NCBI RefSeq assembly: GCF_003217155.1 | Contig: NZ_QJSU01000005.1 | Span: 216,771 to 280,770 of the forward strand | Source: Psychrobacter fozii | Lineage (GTDB): Bacteria; Pseudomonadota; Gammaproteobacteria; Pseudomonadales; Moraxellaceae | Length of the DNA stretch: 64,000 nucleotides | Direction of reading: 5' to 3' | Shown here: in pieces, positions 46,468 to 55,519 of the stretch | Layout of the letters: the number at the start of each line of letters is the position of its first letter | Numbering within the stretch: the stretch's first letter is position 1 | The notes under the pieces: generated by a model | Databases searched by the model: none | Seen by the model: the letters and a program-made list of their open reading frames with translations, nothing else | What the model was told of the DNA's origin: nothing | Program-made: the position numbers and the translations under genes

Positions 46468-46814
46468 ACTGACTCTCTTTATGATATCTCTACAAATATG
46501 TGAATAACGGTTCGCTAAGTACCGCCAAGGGTATAGCAATCATCATACTATACTCGTTGCACTTTCAACCATAGCCTTTACCTTTTGTTAATAAATAGGA
46601 CAGTACGGTGTAACATAGAAATGATGTCGAGTCGTAGTTTTTGTCAAAAGCACTACTAAACCTAGTAAACAATTGATACCGTTATGAATAATTTATAATA
46701 ATGACTAACGATCACCCGCGCTAATTTTTCACATTGATAGAGGGTTGTGATAAAATACGCCACCTGTTAATCGTCTACCCTGCTATATTTTTAGTCAATC
46801 ATGGACTTATCCTT
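46468..46814. other. Divergent promoter region slt/miaB
   Basis: 347 bases between divergently transcribed genes. No operator or RNA element recognised. An in-frame extension of miaB to 46734 is open but not family-like. Confidence 0.35.
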
Positions 46815-48308
46815 ATGAGTGTTACTGTATTCAATCCCCGCATCAAAGACGCTGCTGTTACTGAAGCAACTGCTGCCGCGCCTGCTGTCACTGCACTCAA
46901 TGAAGCAAGTTCAGCCCAATCTCCTGTAAACAAAACAGCTACCAAAAAAGTCTTTGTCACCACTCAAGGCTGCCAGATGAATGTCTATGACTCTGGCAAA
47001 ATGCTCGACGTGCTCGGTGATTCCCACGGTATGGAAGTCACGCATGATATCGACGAAGCCGATGTATTGTTAATGAATACCTGCTCTATCCGCGAAAAAG
47101 CGCAAGAGAAAGTCTTTTCAGAATTGGGTCGCTGGCGCAAACTAAAAGAAAAACGCCCTGACCTTGTGATTGGTGTCGGTGGTTGCGTGGCCTCACAAGA
47201 AGGCGATAACATTCAAAAACGTGCGCCTTATGTCGATATGGTATTTGGCCCGCAAACCTTGCATCGCCTGCCAGAGCTATATGATCAATCACATGAACAG
47301 CGTGAAATTGCACCAAAAAATCGCATCGGCACAGTTGACGTATCTTTCCCAAGTATTGAAAAGTTCGACTTTTTGCCTGAGCCAAGAGTAGAAGGCTTTA
47401 AAGCCTTTGTCTCTATCATGGAAGGCTGCTCAAAATATTGCTCATTTTGTGTGGTGCCTTATACGCGCGGTGAAGAATTGTCACGTCCACTCGATGACGT
47501 ATTGGCTGAGATTGATAGCTTAGCAGCGCAAGGCGTGCGTGAAATCAATCTCTTGGGTCAAAACGTCAACGGCTACCGCGGTGAAAAAGATGATGGCAGT
47601 ATTTGCCGTTTCGCTGAGCTGTTGCATTATGTCTCACATGTCGATGGTGTCGAGCGTATTCGTTATACGACCAGCCATCCGCTAGAGTTCACTGATGACA
47701 TCATTGATGCCTATGCACAATTGCCAGAGCTGGTATCACACTTACATCTACCGGTTCAAAGTGGCTCAAATGCTATCTTGGCAGCGATGAAGCGCAACCA
47801 TACGATTGATGTGTATATCAATCAGATTAATAAGCTAAAAGCCATTCGTCCTGATATTCACTTATCGAGTGACTTTATCATTGGCTTCCCTGGCGAGACG
47901 GATCAAGACTTCCAAGATACATTGAACTTGGCAAAAGAACTGAATTTCGATCATTCTTACAGCTTTATCTACTCTAAGCGCCCAGGCACGCCAGCCGCTG
48001 AGTTGCCAGATGATGTAAGCTTCAAAACTAAAAAAGAACGCTTAGCTGAATTCCAAAAAGTCATCATTGACTCAACGCTTGCCAAAACACATGAGATGGT
48101 CGGTACCACGACTCGTGTCTTGGTTGAACAAGTTGCCAATCGTCATCCTGACTGCTTAATCGGTACTGCAGATAACACCCGTACCGTCATGTTCCCTCAT
48201 GATGTCGAAAAAATGGATGAAATGTTGGGTAAACTCGTGAGCGTACGCATTACTGATTTCGTCAGCCCGCACATGGTGAAAGGTGAGCTAATCGAAGTAT
48301 TGGCATAG
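46815..48308 (+). CDS. miaB: tRNA-2-methylthio-N6-dimethylallyladenosine synthase
   Basis: Radical-SAM methylthiotransferase acting on i6A37 of tRNA. The 497-residue protein has a ~40-residue Ala/Thr-rich leader, then the UPF0004 domain with its three Cys ([36 protein letters not shown]). The radical-SAM cluster motif is CSKYCSFC in [17 protein letters not shown], and a TRAM domain is at the C-terminus ([10 protein letters not shown]...[10 protein letters not shown]). I chose the ATG at 46815; the frame upstream to 46734 is hydrophobic and not family-like. Confidence 0.97.
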   Translation: MSVTVFNPRIKDAAVTEATAAAPAVTALNEASSAQSPVNKTATKKVFVTTQGCQMNVYDSGKMLDVLGDSHGMEVTHDIDEADVLLMNTCSIREKAQEKVFSELGRWRKLKEKRPDLVIGVGGCVASQEGDNIQKRAPYVDMVFGPQTLHRLPELYDQSHEQREIAPKNRIGTVDVSFPSIEKFDFLPEPRVEGFKAFVSIMEGCSKYCSFCVVPYTRGEELSRPLDDVLAEIDSLAAQGVREINLLGQNVNGYRGEKDDGSICRFAELLHYVSHVDGVERIRYTTSHPLEFTDDIIDAYAQLPELVSHLHLPVQSGSNAILAAMKRNHTIDVYINQINKLKAIRPDIHLSSDFIIGFPGETDQDFQDTLNLAKELNFDHSYSFIYSKRPGTPAAELPDDVSFKTKKERLAEFQKVIIDSTLAKTHEMVGTTTRVLVEQVANRHPDCLIGTADNTRTVMFPHDVEKMDEMLGKLVSVRITDFVSPHMVKGELIEVLA

Positions 48309-48351
48309 TGGTTAAGGTGACAGTGGTTAAGTTATAAGTTTGAGTAAGAAT

Positions 48352-48389
48352 AAAAAAGCCGTTCACTATAATAGCGAACGGCTTTTTTG
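48352..48389 (+). terminator. Terminator of miaB, bidirectional
   Basis: AAAAAAGCCGTTCGCT-type stem: AAAAAGCCGTTC and GAACGGCTTTTTT pair, with inner CACTATAATAGC loop. It also serves the convergent 78-residue gene. Confidence 0.88.
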
Positions 48390-48409
48390 TGCGTGAATAT
48401 TAACCATCA

Positions 48410-48646
48410 TTATTCTGATAACCAATCTGTCTTCCGTAGCTGCTGCTTAGTCTCACGGCGACGTTTTTTTCGGACGATATCGATATCTTCTTTTTCGTGA
48501 ATTCCGCCTTTTCTTAATAGTGGATCCAGTGCCAAATAATTACGTGGTTTGACAGTGCCTAGCGATTGCTGTGTACCTGTTTCAGCTTTTTGTTCTAGCT
48601 GCCGTTCAATCTGTTTGGCTTTCTTTAAGGTTTGTTTTAAGCTCAT
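48410..48646 (-). CDS. Small basic protein of unknown function
   Basis: A 78-residue, highly basic protein starting MSLKQTLKKAKQIERQLEQKAE. A central block reads ALDPLLRKGGIHEKEDIDIV, followed by RKKRRRETKQQLRK. The LLRKGGIHEK stretch resembles short conserved Moraxellaceae proteins of unknown function. The charge suggests nucleic-acid or ribosome contact, but that is only a guess. It converges on miaB across a shared terminator. Confidence 0.6.
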   Translation of the reverse strand: MSLKQTLKKAKQIERQLEQKAETGTQQSLGTVKPRNYLALDPLLRKGGIHEKEDIDIVRKKRRRETKQQLRKTDWLSE

Positions 48647-48679
48647 ATTTTAATATATCCAAATCTATTTTATATATTC

Positions 48680-48783
48680 GAGTGACAGCATAGTGAGGCC
48701 ACGACTAGGAAATCGAGCGCAAATAGTACACTTAGTACATTAAGCTCGATTGACACCGTCGTGACTCGCTATGGTTTTACTCA
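48680..48783. repeat. Degenerate relative of the 107-bp repeat (divergent subfamily)
   Basis: GAGTGACAGCATAGTGAGGC at one end and CTCGCTATGGTTTTACTCAT at the other are roughly inverted. The interior (GAGCGCAAATAGTACACTTA, AAGCTCGATTGACACCGTC) resembles copies 6 and 9. TATAGTC ends are not preserved. Confidence 0.4.
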
Positions 48784-49998
48784 TTAGCCTTTAATACACA
48801 TGACCTGCTTTAGCGTATGCACCACTTCGACCAAGTCAGCTTGATTGGCCATCACTTCATCGATGTCTTTATAAGCGCCGGGTATCTCATCGATGACGCC
48901 TTTGTCTTTGCGACACTCGACGCCATCCGTCTGCGCCTTTAGCTCATCGATAGTGAACGCTCGCATGGCTTTGCCTCGACTCATCTGTCGCCCTGCCCCA
49001 TGTGAACATGAGCAAAACGATTCCGCTGCGCCCAGACCGCGTACGATAAAGGATTTTGCGCCCATAGAGCCCGGGATAATGCCGAGCTCACCTGCATAAG
49101 CACTGATAGCGCCTTTACGCGTCACATAGACCTGCTCACCGAAATGCACCTCTTCATTGACATAGTTATGATGACAATTGATGGCTTCTTTGGTCAGCTG
49201 AAACCGTGGTAATCCCGCTTGTGGCGACTGTAATGACTTAATGACGAGACGCATCATCTCACGGCGGTTCTCAAGCGCGTAGTCCTGTGCCCAGCCTACT
49301 GCTTCGATATAGTCAGCAAAGCTATCAGACCCTTCGGCAAAGTAAGACAAATCACGATCAGGCACATGACCGAAGCGCGATTGACGTTCTTTTTTTGCTA
49401 AATTGATAAAGTACTGGCCGATACAGTTACCTATGCCGCGGCTGCCAGAATGCAGCATCACCCAGACATCATTGTTTTCATCCAAGCACAGCTCAATGAA
49501 ATGATTACCACCGCCGAGTGTTCCCAACTGCTTTGCCCATGTACGCTCAAAACCTCTGAGCATTTTGAGTAAACCTGGGTGCTTATCAGTAATTGGTTTT
49601 AGGCGTTTGCCTAGTGGATCAAGCGTTGAATTCTTGGCTTGAATTTGCTTGTGCATGTTAAAGCCGACTGGTACTTGTTGCTCCACTACTGAGCGTAATG
49701 ACCTCAAGCTATCAGGCAGATCACTCGCCGTCAGGGACAAACGTACGGCATTCATACCGCAGCCAATGTCCACACCGACTGTGGCAGGAATGATGGCGGA
49801 CTTGGTCGGAATCACACTGCCGACTGTTGCGCCTTTGCCAACGTGCACATCGGGCATCACTGCAATATGCGAGTGTACAAACTCCAACTGGGCTAAATTA
49901 CGTAGTTGCTGCATCGCACCTTGCTCAACATCTGAGGTGTAAATCTTGACGGGTACGCCGTGTTTGCGGTTTTCATTTAATATTAATTGAATGCTCAT
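48784..49998 (-). CDS. rtcB: RNA-splicing ligase RtcB
   Basis: GTP/Mn2+-dependent ligase joining 2',3'-cyclic phosphate and 5'-OH RNA ends. The 404-residue protein has VMPDVHVGKGATVGSVIP, metal ligands Asp77 and Cys80 in VGVDIGCGMNAV, GTLGGGNHFIELC, HSGSRGIGN and the guanylated His in CSCSHGAGRQMSR. The size and motifs fit the E. coli-type RtcB. No rtcA, rtcR or archease gene is next to it. Upstream lies an 800-bp AT-rich region with no gene. Confidence 0.96.
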   Translation of the reverse strand: MSIQLILNENRKHGVPVKIYTSDVEQGAMQQLRNLAQLEFVHSHIAVMPDVHVGKGATVGSVIPTKSAIIPATVGVDIGCGMNAVRLSLTASDLPDSLRSLRSVVEQQVPVGFNMHKQIQAKNSTLDPLGKRLKPITDKHPGLLKMLRGFERTWAKQLGTLGGGNHFIELCLDENNDVWVMLHSGSRGIGNCIGQYFINLAKKERQSRFGHVPDRDLSYFAEGSDSFADYIEAVGWAQDYALENRREMMRLVIKSLQSPQAGLPRFQLTKEAINCHHNYVNEEVHFGEQVYVTRKGAISAYAGELGIIPGSMGAKSFIVRGLGAAESFCSCSHGAGRQMSRGKAMRAFTIDELKAQTDGVECRKDKGVIDEIPGAYKDIDEVMANQADLVEVVHTLKQVMCIKG

Positions 49999-50800
49999 GA
50001 TTTATTATTTCCGTTTTATTATTTTTATAACCATGCATATTTTTTAATTTACTAATTTTTAGATATTACTTACCCGTCTGCATTAAACGATACATTTAAC
50101 AAGAATATAGATTAATAAATCATAAAGTAAAGACAATAAAATACCGTATCTTTATTAATTAAAAAATCAATAAAAATTCATGGTTAGTTTATTATGGACG
50201 TTTTAAAGAAAGGTTTTACCATACCAAAATTGAGAGCATAAATATTATACACGCAGAAAGGCATACGCTAAACAATAGCGTGAATCGCCTTATTGGCAAT
50301 AACGATAAAGTAAAATGTTAGATAAACAGACAACAGAAAGCGCAATATGGCCTAGCACAATCGCAGAGAGATTTTGGCACAGTAGACTTAAACGAAGGAT
50401 AGAGCGAGTAGATACAGAAGGCTATTCGTTGATATCAATAGATAAAATATCACTCAATAGCTTATATATAGATTCAGCCAAACCTGTTCGAAGTCGTCAT
50501 TGCTGTCAGGTAGTTTACACATTCAATCTTTAAAAACGTCTTGATAGTTAAATAGGACACGATGATTCCTCCATAGGTTGTGGCTAATTATTGTAGACAA
50601 TAGTAGCAAGTTTATTAGAATGATTTATCACTTACATAGAAGCTGATAAATCAATGTTATAATAATAACGATTTAAAAAATAAAGTCAATAATTAATTTT
50701 ATTTAAATAGAAAATACTATAAAAATTATATTTCATCAAACCTGTTACTTTAAAAGTATTACTTTGAGAATATCACTTTAAACATATAACTCAAAAACTT
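49999..50800. other. AT-rich 800-bp region upstream of rtcB
   Basis: No credible protein gene: a 72-codon frame at 50315-50533 lacks a ribosome-binding site and family resemblance. A nested hairpin stands near 50259-50294: AAGGC-AT-ACGCT-AAACAAT-AGCGT-GAATC-GCCTT. TGGCAC near 50374 lacks a partner TTGC at the right distance, so a sigma-54 promoter is not supported. Confidence 0.4.
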
Positions 50801-51607
50801 TTAAACCATAAAGCTATTTAATACTTCAGCTAATAGAGCTGCAGCAATGATTATAAATATCACTCCGCAACCACGATTGAGCCAAGCTAGGCGATTGCCT
50901 ACATCTAGCCAGCTTGCGAGCTTTTTACCACCTAAGGTATAAATAATCTGCCAAATTGTCTCACTCAAAAACAACCCTATGGTTAACAAGACATATTGCG
51001 GCCATAGTGGCGCACTAAAATTGATAAACTTCGGAAAAAAAGCAGCGAAAAATAAGATGGCTTTGGGATTAGATAAGGATACCCAGACACCTGTACGAAA
51101 TAAGGTCATATTACTTGGAGATACTTTGACTGCCGCGCTAGAGAGCGAACGCGGCTGCGGTGTATTAGCCGTGCTTTCACTGTCACTGTCACTGTCACTG
51201 TCACTGTCACTGTCACTGTCACTGTCACTGTCACTGTCACTGTCACTGTCACTGTCAAACGCAGGATATTCAGCTGCGACGTCTTCACTCATTTCGCGAG
51301 CGTTTTTCATTAAACTACCATCACCCGCATCGCGCCATGAGCTGATACCTAGATAGATTAAATACACCGCGCCAACTGCTTTGATGATCGTCAGTAGCCA
51401 AGGTGACTGGCGACTGATCACATCGAGCCCAAGCAAGGTCGAGAGCAGTAATATAAATAGCCCAAGGCTTAACCCTGCTAGCGTCCACAGCGTTCGTTTT
51501 ACGCCATAGTTCATGCCATACTGGAACGCTAGCAGCATGTTCGGACCAGGGGTCGCTGATATAAAAAACGTACTTGCAAAAAACACCGCAAACAGATGCC
51601 AAGACAT
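50801..51607 (-). CDS. LysE/RhtB-family exporter with a Ser-Asp repeat insert
   Basis: Amino-acid exporter family of the inner membrane. The start FFISATPGPNMLLAFQYGMNYG and the mid-block VSLSNPKAILFFAAFFPKFI are the family signatures. The 268-residue length exceeds the usual ~205-210 because an insert of about 60 residues lies in the loop after the third membrane segment. It holds an uninterrupted Asp-Ser dipeptide run encoded by tandem TGTCAC units (minus strand GTGACA). The substrate is unknown. I chose the ATG at 51607, preceded by a G-rich ribosome-binding site; a TTG immediately upstream is also open. Confidence 0.88.
   Translation of the reverse strand: MSWHLFAVFFASTFFISATPGPNMLLAFQYGMNYGVKRTLWTLAGLSLGLFILLLSTLLGLDVISRQSPWLLTIIKAVGAVYLIYLGISSWRDAGDGSLMKNAREMSEDVAAEYPAFDSDSDSDSDSDSDSDSDSDSDSDSDSESTANTPQPRSLSSAAVKVSPSNMTLFRTGVWVSLSNPKAILFFAAFFPKFINFSAPLWPQYVLLTIGLFLSETIWQIIYTLGGKKLASWLDVGNRLAWLNRGCGVIFIIIAAALLAEVLNSFMV
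51175..51257. repeat. Hexanucleotide tandem repeat (TGTCAC)n in the LysE gene
   Basis: Twelve perfect TGTCAC units run from 51181 to 51252, bordered by partial units (TTTCAC before, TGTCA after). The six-base unit keeps the frame whatever the copy number, encoding Asp-Ser dipeptides. Confidence 0.95.
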
Positions 51608-51663
51608 CAACCCACCCCTACTATGTGTATATCAGTAGCTCTCACACGAGTCGCTACATTACC

Positions 51664-51700
51664 AAAAAATAATACCGCCATTTAGGCGGTATTATTTATA
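51664..51700 (-). terminator. Hairpin terminator between the LysE gene and the 170-bp MITE
   Basis: AATACCGCC-ATTTA-GGCGGTATT is a perfect 9-bp stem with AAAAAAT on its left, giving a T run on the minus strand. It lies downstream of argE, beyond the MITE, and so probably ends the UPF0149-argE transcript. Confidence 0.75.
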
Positions 51701-51727
51701 CTTACTCACATTATATACTTATGTCTA

Positions 51728-51897
51728 GGGCGTGTCCTCATTTTAAAAATGGTGATAAAAATGAGATAAATTGTAGTCAAACAAGGAAAATAGCGCAGAT
51801 AATATCGAGATATTAGTCAGCTATTTGACGCCGTTTGGCAAGATTTAGCCATTTTTAACCCATTTAGATGACTGTCGATTGAATTGAGGACATGCCC
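51728..51897 (+). mobile_element. 170-bp MITE, copy 5
   Basis: GGGCGTGTCCTCATTTTA at the left, TGAATTGAGGACATGCCC at the right, TA at 51726-51727 and 51898-51899. The interior is nearly identical to the copy at 39012. It lies 15 bp from the end of argE. Confidence 0.9.
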
Positions 51898-51912
51898 TAG
51901 TATTTTAATACA

Positions 51913-53160
51913 TCATTTAATTGTGCAGCTGTCTAGCAATTTCTGCAAAAAGGTATCACAGCGTTCGATTTCGATAAGCTCAACATACTCGTCTACCTTG
52001 TGTGCCTGTTCGATACTACCAGGGCCGCAGATAATCGTTGGAATGCCAGCATTGGTAAACTGCCCACCTTCCGTCGCGTAAGCTACTTTATGACGTTGCT
52101 CATCATTCGTCAGCGTAGCGATTAATGATTGCAGCTCAGCACTATCACTGTCAGTCATTGCTGGTACGCCTACTGCTTGTATTAGCTCAATACCAGTCTC
52201 TGGTGCTCGTGCCTGCATTTGAGCACTTAGCTCTGCGACCTTTGCTTGAATGGGTATCAGGATATCATCCTGCGTCATGTGTGGTAGGTTACGATAATCA
52301 AAAGTAAACTCACACAAATTGGGAACGATATTGGTCGCCGTGCCGCCCTGTATCGTACCGACTGACAAGGTTGAATAAGGCACATCAAACATCGCGTCCC
52401 CATCGCTAAGAGTATCATCGCGATGACTTATCTCTTCCGCTAGCTCATCGACATAACCAATCAAACGACTGGCATAGCTAATGGCGTTGACGCCTTGCGC
52501 CGTCAATGACGAATGCGCGGACTTACCATGCACGCGGCAGCGATAAATAGAAATACCTTTGTGCGCGACAACCATCGCCATATTGGTCGGCTCACCAACG
52601 ATACAATAATCAGGTGTGATACCGCGTGCCTTTATATCTGCCAATATAAGAGGTGCGCCCAAGCAGCCCACCTCTTCATCGAATGACACAGCCAAATGCA
52701 ATGGGCGACGTAGCTGACCTGTGTTAGACAGTTTTACCGCTTGTGGCAATAACGTCAACACACAGCCGATAAAGCCTTTCATATCACAAGCACCACGTCC
52801 ATAGAGCTTATCGCCACGTATCGTCGCAGTAAAGGGATCTGACGTCCACTCCTGACCATCGACTGGGACAACATCCGTATGACCAGAGAGCACGAGACCA
52901 TGATTCAGTTGGTCAGCGTTCTCTCCTGCCGGTACTGTCACGAATAGGTTGGCTTTGTTTTTAGCATCATTAAAGGTCAAGTCGACTGTCAGACCTAATT
53001 GCTCACAATACGCTTGCACGTCTTCAATGAGTGCCAAATTTGAGTGACGACTGACAGTATCGAAAGCAATCAGACGCGTTAGCCAATCGAGACTTTGTGT
53101 AGGATAAGCGATATCAGAGTTAGCTTGACTGTCACTATCAGTACTATTATTTCTCATCAT
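51913..53160 (-). CDS. argE: Acetylornithine deacetylase
   Basis: M20 zinc peptidase family enzyme of arginine synthesis, 415 residues. It shows HGLVLSGHTDVVPVDGQEWTSD, the metal-bridging RGACDMKGFIG, AVSFDEEVGCLGAP with the catalytic Glu pair, and GEPTNMAMVVAHKG. The end reads YATEGGQFTNAGIPTIICGPGSIEQAHKVDEYV. These blocks match ArgE better than DapE. AAGGAT precedes tandem ATG codons. The UPF0149 gene upstream is 33 bp away, so they are likely co-transcribed. Confidence 0.93.
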   Translation of the reverse strand: MMRNNSTDSDSQANSDIAYPTQSLDWLTRLIAFDTVSRHSNLALIEDVQAYCEQLGLTVDLTFNDAKNKANLFVTVPAGENADQLNHGLVLSGHTDVVPVDGQEWTSDPFTATIRGDKLYGRGACDMKGFIGCVLTLLPQAVKLSNTGQLRRPLHLAVSFDEEVGCLGAPLILADIKARGITPDYCIVGEPTNMAMVVAHKGISIYRCRVHGKSAHSSLTAQGVNAISYASRLIGYVDELAEEISHRDDTLSDGDAMFDVPYSTLSVGTIQGGTATNIVPNLCEFTFDYRNLPHMTQDDILIPIQAKVAELSAQMQARAPETGIELIQAVGVPAMTDSDSAELQSLIATLTNDEQRHKVAYATEGGQFTNAGIPTIICGPGSIEQAHKVDEYVELIEIERCDTFLQKLLDSCTIK

Positions 53161-53193
53161 AAAATATCCTTATTGTGATACGCAATACTCGCC

Positions 53194-53847
53194 TTATGAA
53201 GGGTTGTTTTGGTTCATAATATCAATGACTGGTGGCATCGGCTTTGGTAATTTACCTTCTGCCTGTAGCTCTTTGGTCGTCTTGGCATCGATAGCGAGTC
53301 CAGAAATCAAGGCGATGTCTTTGACTGCTTTACGCTTACGGGTCGCAAAACTAACTGGCACCATACGGGCAAACTCATAGATATACAGATAAGACTCTTC
53401 GCCACCTTCGAATATTTCGTCTTCTTCTAAACGAATACCGCCAATCTTCGCCAAATCCGATAGCATCTCGTTTTCATCAGCACTAATACTACAATCAGTG
53501 ATACCAAAGCCTGTCATAAAGCCATTGGCCCACTGTTTCAAAGCCATCACGCGCTCGTACAAGTCATGTTCATCATCAGGTATCAGCGGCATATAAGAGT
53601 AAGCATCATCTTTATCCTTCAGCTGAAACACGATATCTTCCGCTTCTTCGGCTAGTAACGTTAATGCAGACTCTGGTAATGCTCCAAAGCTTAGCTCTTC
53701 AAAGACTTGAGCCCATACAGCTTCATCAGGCGCATTACAAGCAGTCATGAGTCCAGTCATCAGGCCATGTACTTCGCTGATAGATACGTCAGTCCAGTCA
53801 TCAAAAGCGGTCAGCCAAGTGTTCCAGCCAGAGATATTGTCATTCAT
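53194..53847 (-). CDS. UPF0149 (YgfB-like) family protein
   Basis: A 217-residue acidic protein with the YgfB signature: SEVHGLMTGLMTACN at residues ~23-37, then LYERVMALKQWANGFMTGFGI near the middle. YgfB is usually a ~190-residue protein; the C-terminal tail with KLPKPMPPVID is longer. In Pseudomonas a YgfB homologue influences ampDh3 expression and beta-lactam resistance; any such role here is untested. It stands opposite the TIGR02449-zapA pair, a typical arrangement. Confidence 0.88.
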   Translation of the reverse strand: MNDNISGWNTWLTAFDDWTDVSISEVHGLMTGLMTACNAPDEAVWAQVFEELSFGALPESALTLLAEEAEDIVFQLKDKDDAYSYMPLIPDDEHDLYERVMALKQWANGFMTGFGITDCSISADENEMLSDLAKIGGIRLEEDEIFEGGEESYLYIYEFARMVPVSFATRKRKAVKDIALISGLAIDAKTTKELQAEGKLPKPMPPVIDIMNQNNPS

Positions 53848-53951
53848 AATAGAGGTCCTAGTGATTGATTATTACTTAAAATACAAAAACAGCCCCCACG
53901 CAACATCATTGATGCGACGGTGGACCATAAAAAATAAAAAGACTAAGCTCA

Positions 53952-54216
53952 GGGTCTGTTGAACATTCAAATGTGGTGCTGGCAGTCACTATTTTTTAGA
54001 CAATATGCAGTGAAATTTTTGATGCCTAGTCATTCTAGGTTAAACAATTTCGCCATATATTGGCAAAAAAGAGCACTGCCCTAAAAGGCTAGTGCTAAAA
54101 TCACCCCAAATGTTGTTGCAAGCCTAGCTAAGGTCTCGACATTATCGTCGACTTGCGCCTAATTTGGTGCAATTTTGGCAATTAGCAGCCCTAATATTTA
54201 AATGTTCAACAGACCC
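53952..54216. mobile_element. 265-bp MITE-like element related to the IS5 ends
   Basis: Inverted ends GGGTCTGTTGAACATTCAAAT and (reverse) GGGTCTGTTGAACATTTAAAT. They share TGTTGAACATT with the IS at 8492. The flanking dinucleotides are CA and TA, so the target duplication is not exact. There is no open frame of note. Confidence 0.75.
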
Positions 54217-54327
54217 TAATACTTGTAATTACTTTGTTGATATAGATATTATGCGGTCACCTATGGCATTATTAAACGCAGAGAACAAAATTCATTTACG
54301 CTTACTTGTGAAGGATAAAAACTGACT

Positions 54328-54768
54328 ATGTATGATCAACTTAGAATATTAGAAAAAATGGTACTCGACATAAAAAAACAGTATCAGCTTGTCAGTGCTG
54401 AACTTAGCAGCCTTAAACAACATCCTGTTGCTGATCCACAAGAGCTTACGGTACTGAGAACCAAGCTCAAAACTAGCTATACAGAACGTGACGGTACTAA
54501 AAAACAACTAGGCGATCTCGACAAACGCTACCAAAGCCTTGCAGAAGCGCATCATATGATTGGTGAAGAGCAAGACAAACTGCAAAAACAGATCGACCAA
54601 TTACAACAACAAAACAGCGAGCTACAACAGCATAATAATGAATTAAAGCAGCAGTATAGCGACATTAAACAACAAAACAGTGAGCTGCAAAAAAAGAACC
54701 AACTGGCAGCCGAGCGCACTCAAGTAGTATTAAAACGCTTAACCCATATCGATCAAGCCGAAGGCTAG
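54328..54768 (+). CDS. TIGR02449-like coiled-coil protein upstream of zapA
   Basis: A 146-residue almost fully coiled-coil protein: MYDQLRILEKMVLDIKKQYQ at the start, then Gln-rich heptads (QIDQLQQQNSELQQHNNELK, QQYSDIKQQNSELQKKNQ). Position and style fit the small coiled-coil proteins (TIGR02449 / ZapB-like) that precede zapA in Pseudomonas and relatives, though it is longer than the usual ~70 residues. Possibly it contributes to Z-ring organisation; that is context only. Confidence 0.7.
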   Translation: MYDQLRILEKMVLDIKKQYQLVSAELSSLKQHPVADPQELTVLRTKLKTSYTERDGTKKQLGDLDKRYQSLAEAHHMIGEEQDKLQKQIDQLQQQNSELQQHNNELKQQYSDIKQQNSELQKKNQLAAERTQVVLKRLTHIDQAEG

Positions 54769-54884
54769 TTACTAAACGCAATTTTTTATAATAACAACTC
54801 ATTGCTTCTTATGAATTAAGCCAAAATTATAACGGTAATATCTGATATTACTCACCTTACTGACCAAATACTGTAGGATTTATC

Positions 54885-55331
54885 ATGACCGATGACCATA
54901 AAAAACCGATAGAAAAACAGCTGCCAAATAACCAAACGCAAAATACTGCACAACAACCAAAGAATGTCGCCACAGCGGCTTCAATTATACCGAATACCTC
55001 TGATCAGACTAATACCAAAGCACCTAAAGTCGCTGAACCACAAATCAAAAAGGTCGATATTGCCATTGCTGGCGTCAACTATCCTATCTACTGCCCTGTA
55101 CATGAGCAAGAAGAGCTACATTCAGCCGTCTCTTATATTAACAACTATGCACTAGACCTCAAGAGAGACGCGCCGAGCCTCAGTCAAGAAAGCCTACTGG
55201 TACTATGTTGCCTGAGCTTGTATGAGAAAATTCATGCCAATCAGAGAACTAGCGAAGACCGCTTGCAACAAGACAAGCAATCTGAAGCTCTACTAAATAA
55301 GATCATGAAAGACGCGCAGTCTATTCTATAG
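54885..55331 (+). CDS. zapA: Cell division protein ZapA
   Basis: Z-ring associated protein. After a ~50-residue Asn/Gln/Pro-rich leader, the ZapA domain reads VDIAIAGVNYPIYCPVHEQEELHSAVSYIN and continues with SQESLLVLCCLSLYEKIH. AGGA precedes the ATG. It is 116 bp downstream of the coiled-coil gene. Its TAG stop (55329-55331) lies inside the TATAGTC end of a 107-bp repeat. Confidence 0.9.
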   Translation: MTDDHKKPIEKQLPNNQTQNTAQQPKNVATAASIIPNTSDQTNTKAPKVAEPQIKKVDIAIAGVNYPIYCPVHEQEELHSAVSYINNYALDLKRDAPSLSQESLLVLCCLSLYEKIHANQRTSEDRLQQDKQSEALLNKIMKDAQSIL

Positions 55332-55433
55332 TCAAGTCCATATAAATCCGCTACATCGTCATCCTCGCTAACCATACTAATGTATAGCTTGCACTCGGCT
55401 TCCTTGTATCGGAATTATTTGAATTCAACTATA
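55327..55433 (-). repeat. 107-bp inverted-repeat element, copy 8
   Basis: TATAGTCAAGTCCATATAAA at the left, TTTGAATTCAACTATA at the right; interior AGCTTGCACTCGGCTTCCTTG matches the main family. The left end overlaps the stop codon of zapA. Confidence 0.8.
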
Positions 55434-55461
55434 TAAGAAAATAGCACTCTATTAAAAAGAT

Positions 55462-55496
55462 AAGCGCCTAGCCAACTCAAGCTAAGCGCTTTTTTA
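55462..55496 (+). terminator. Probable terminator of zapA
   Basis: AAGCGCCTAGC and GCTAAGCGCTT pair with one bulge around CAACTCAA and are followed by TTTTTT. Confidence 0.65.
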
Positions 55497-55519
55497 TGCT
55501 TGAAACAAAATCTATCTAT

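Noticed and set aside
50370..50395. Sigma-54 promoter for rtcB
   Set aside because: TGGCAC is present but no TTGC element follows at the required spacing, and it is on the plus strand, whereas rtcB is on the minus strand.
50315..50533. 72-codon open frame upstream of rtcB
   Set aside because: No ribosome-binding site, no family resemblance, irregular composition; most likely chance.
51175..51257. CRISPR array
   Set aside because: The unit is six bases with no spacers; it is a coding microsatellite-like repeat.
50979..51356. Antisense open frame with a long Leu-Ser run across the LysE gene
   Set aside because: It exists only because the hexanucleotide repeat lacks stops in this frame; the opposite strand is a clear LysE-family protein.
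55332..55519. 6S RNA gene downstream of zapA
   Set aside because: 6S RNA often follows zapA, but the space here is filled by a 107-bp repeat and a terminator, leaving no room for a ~180-base RNA.
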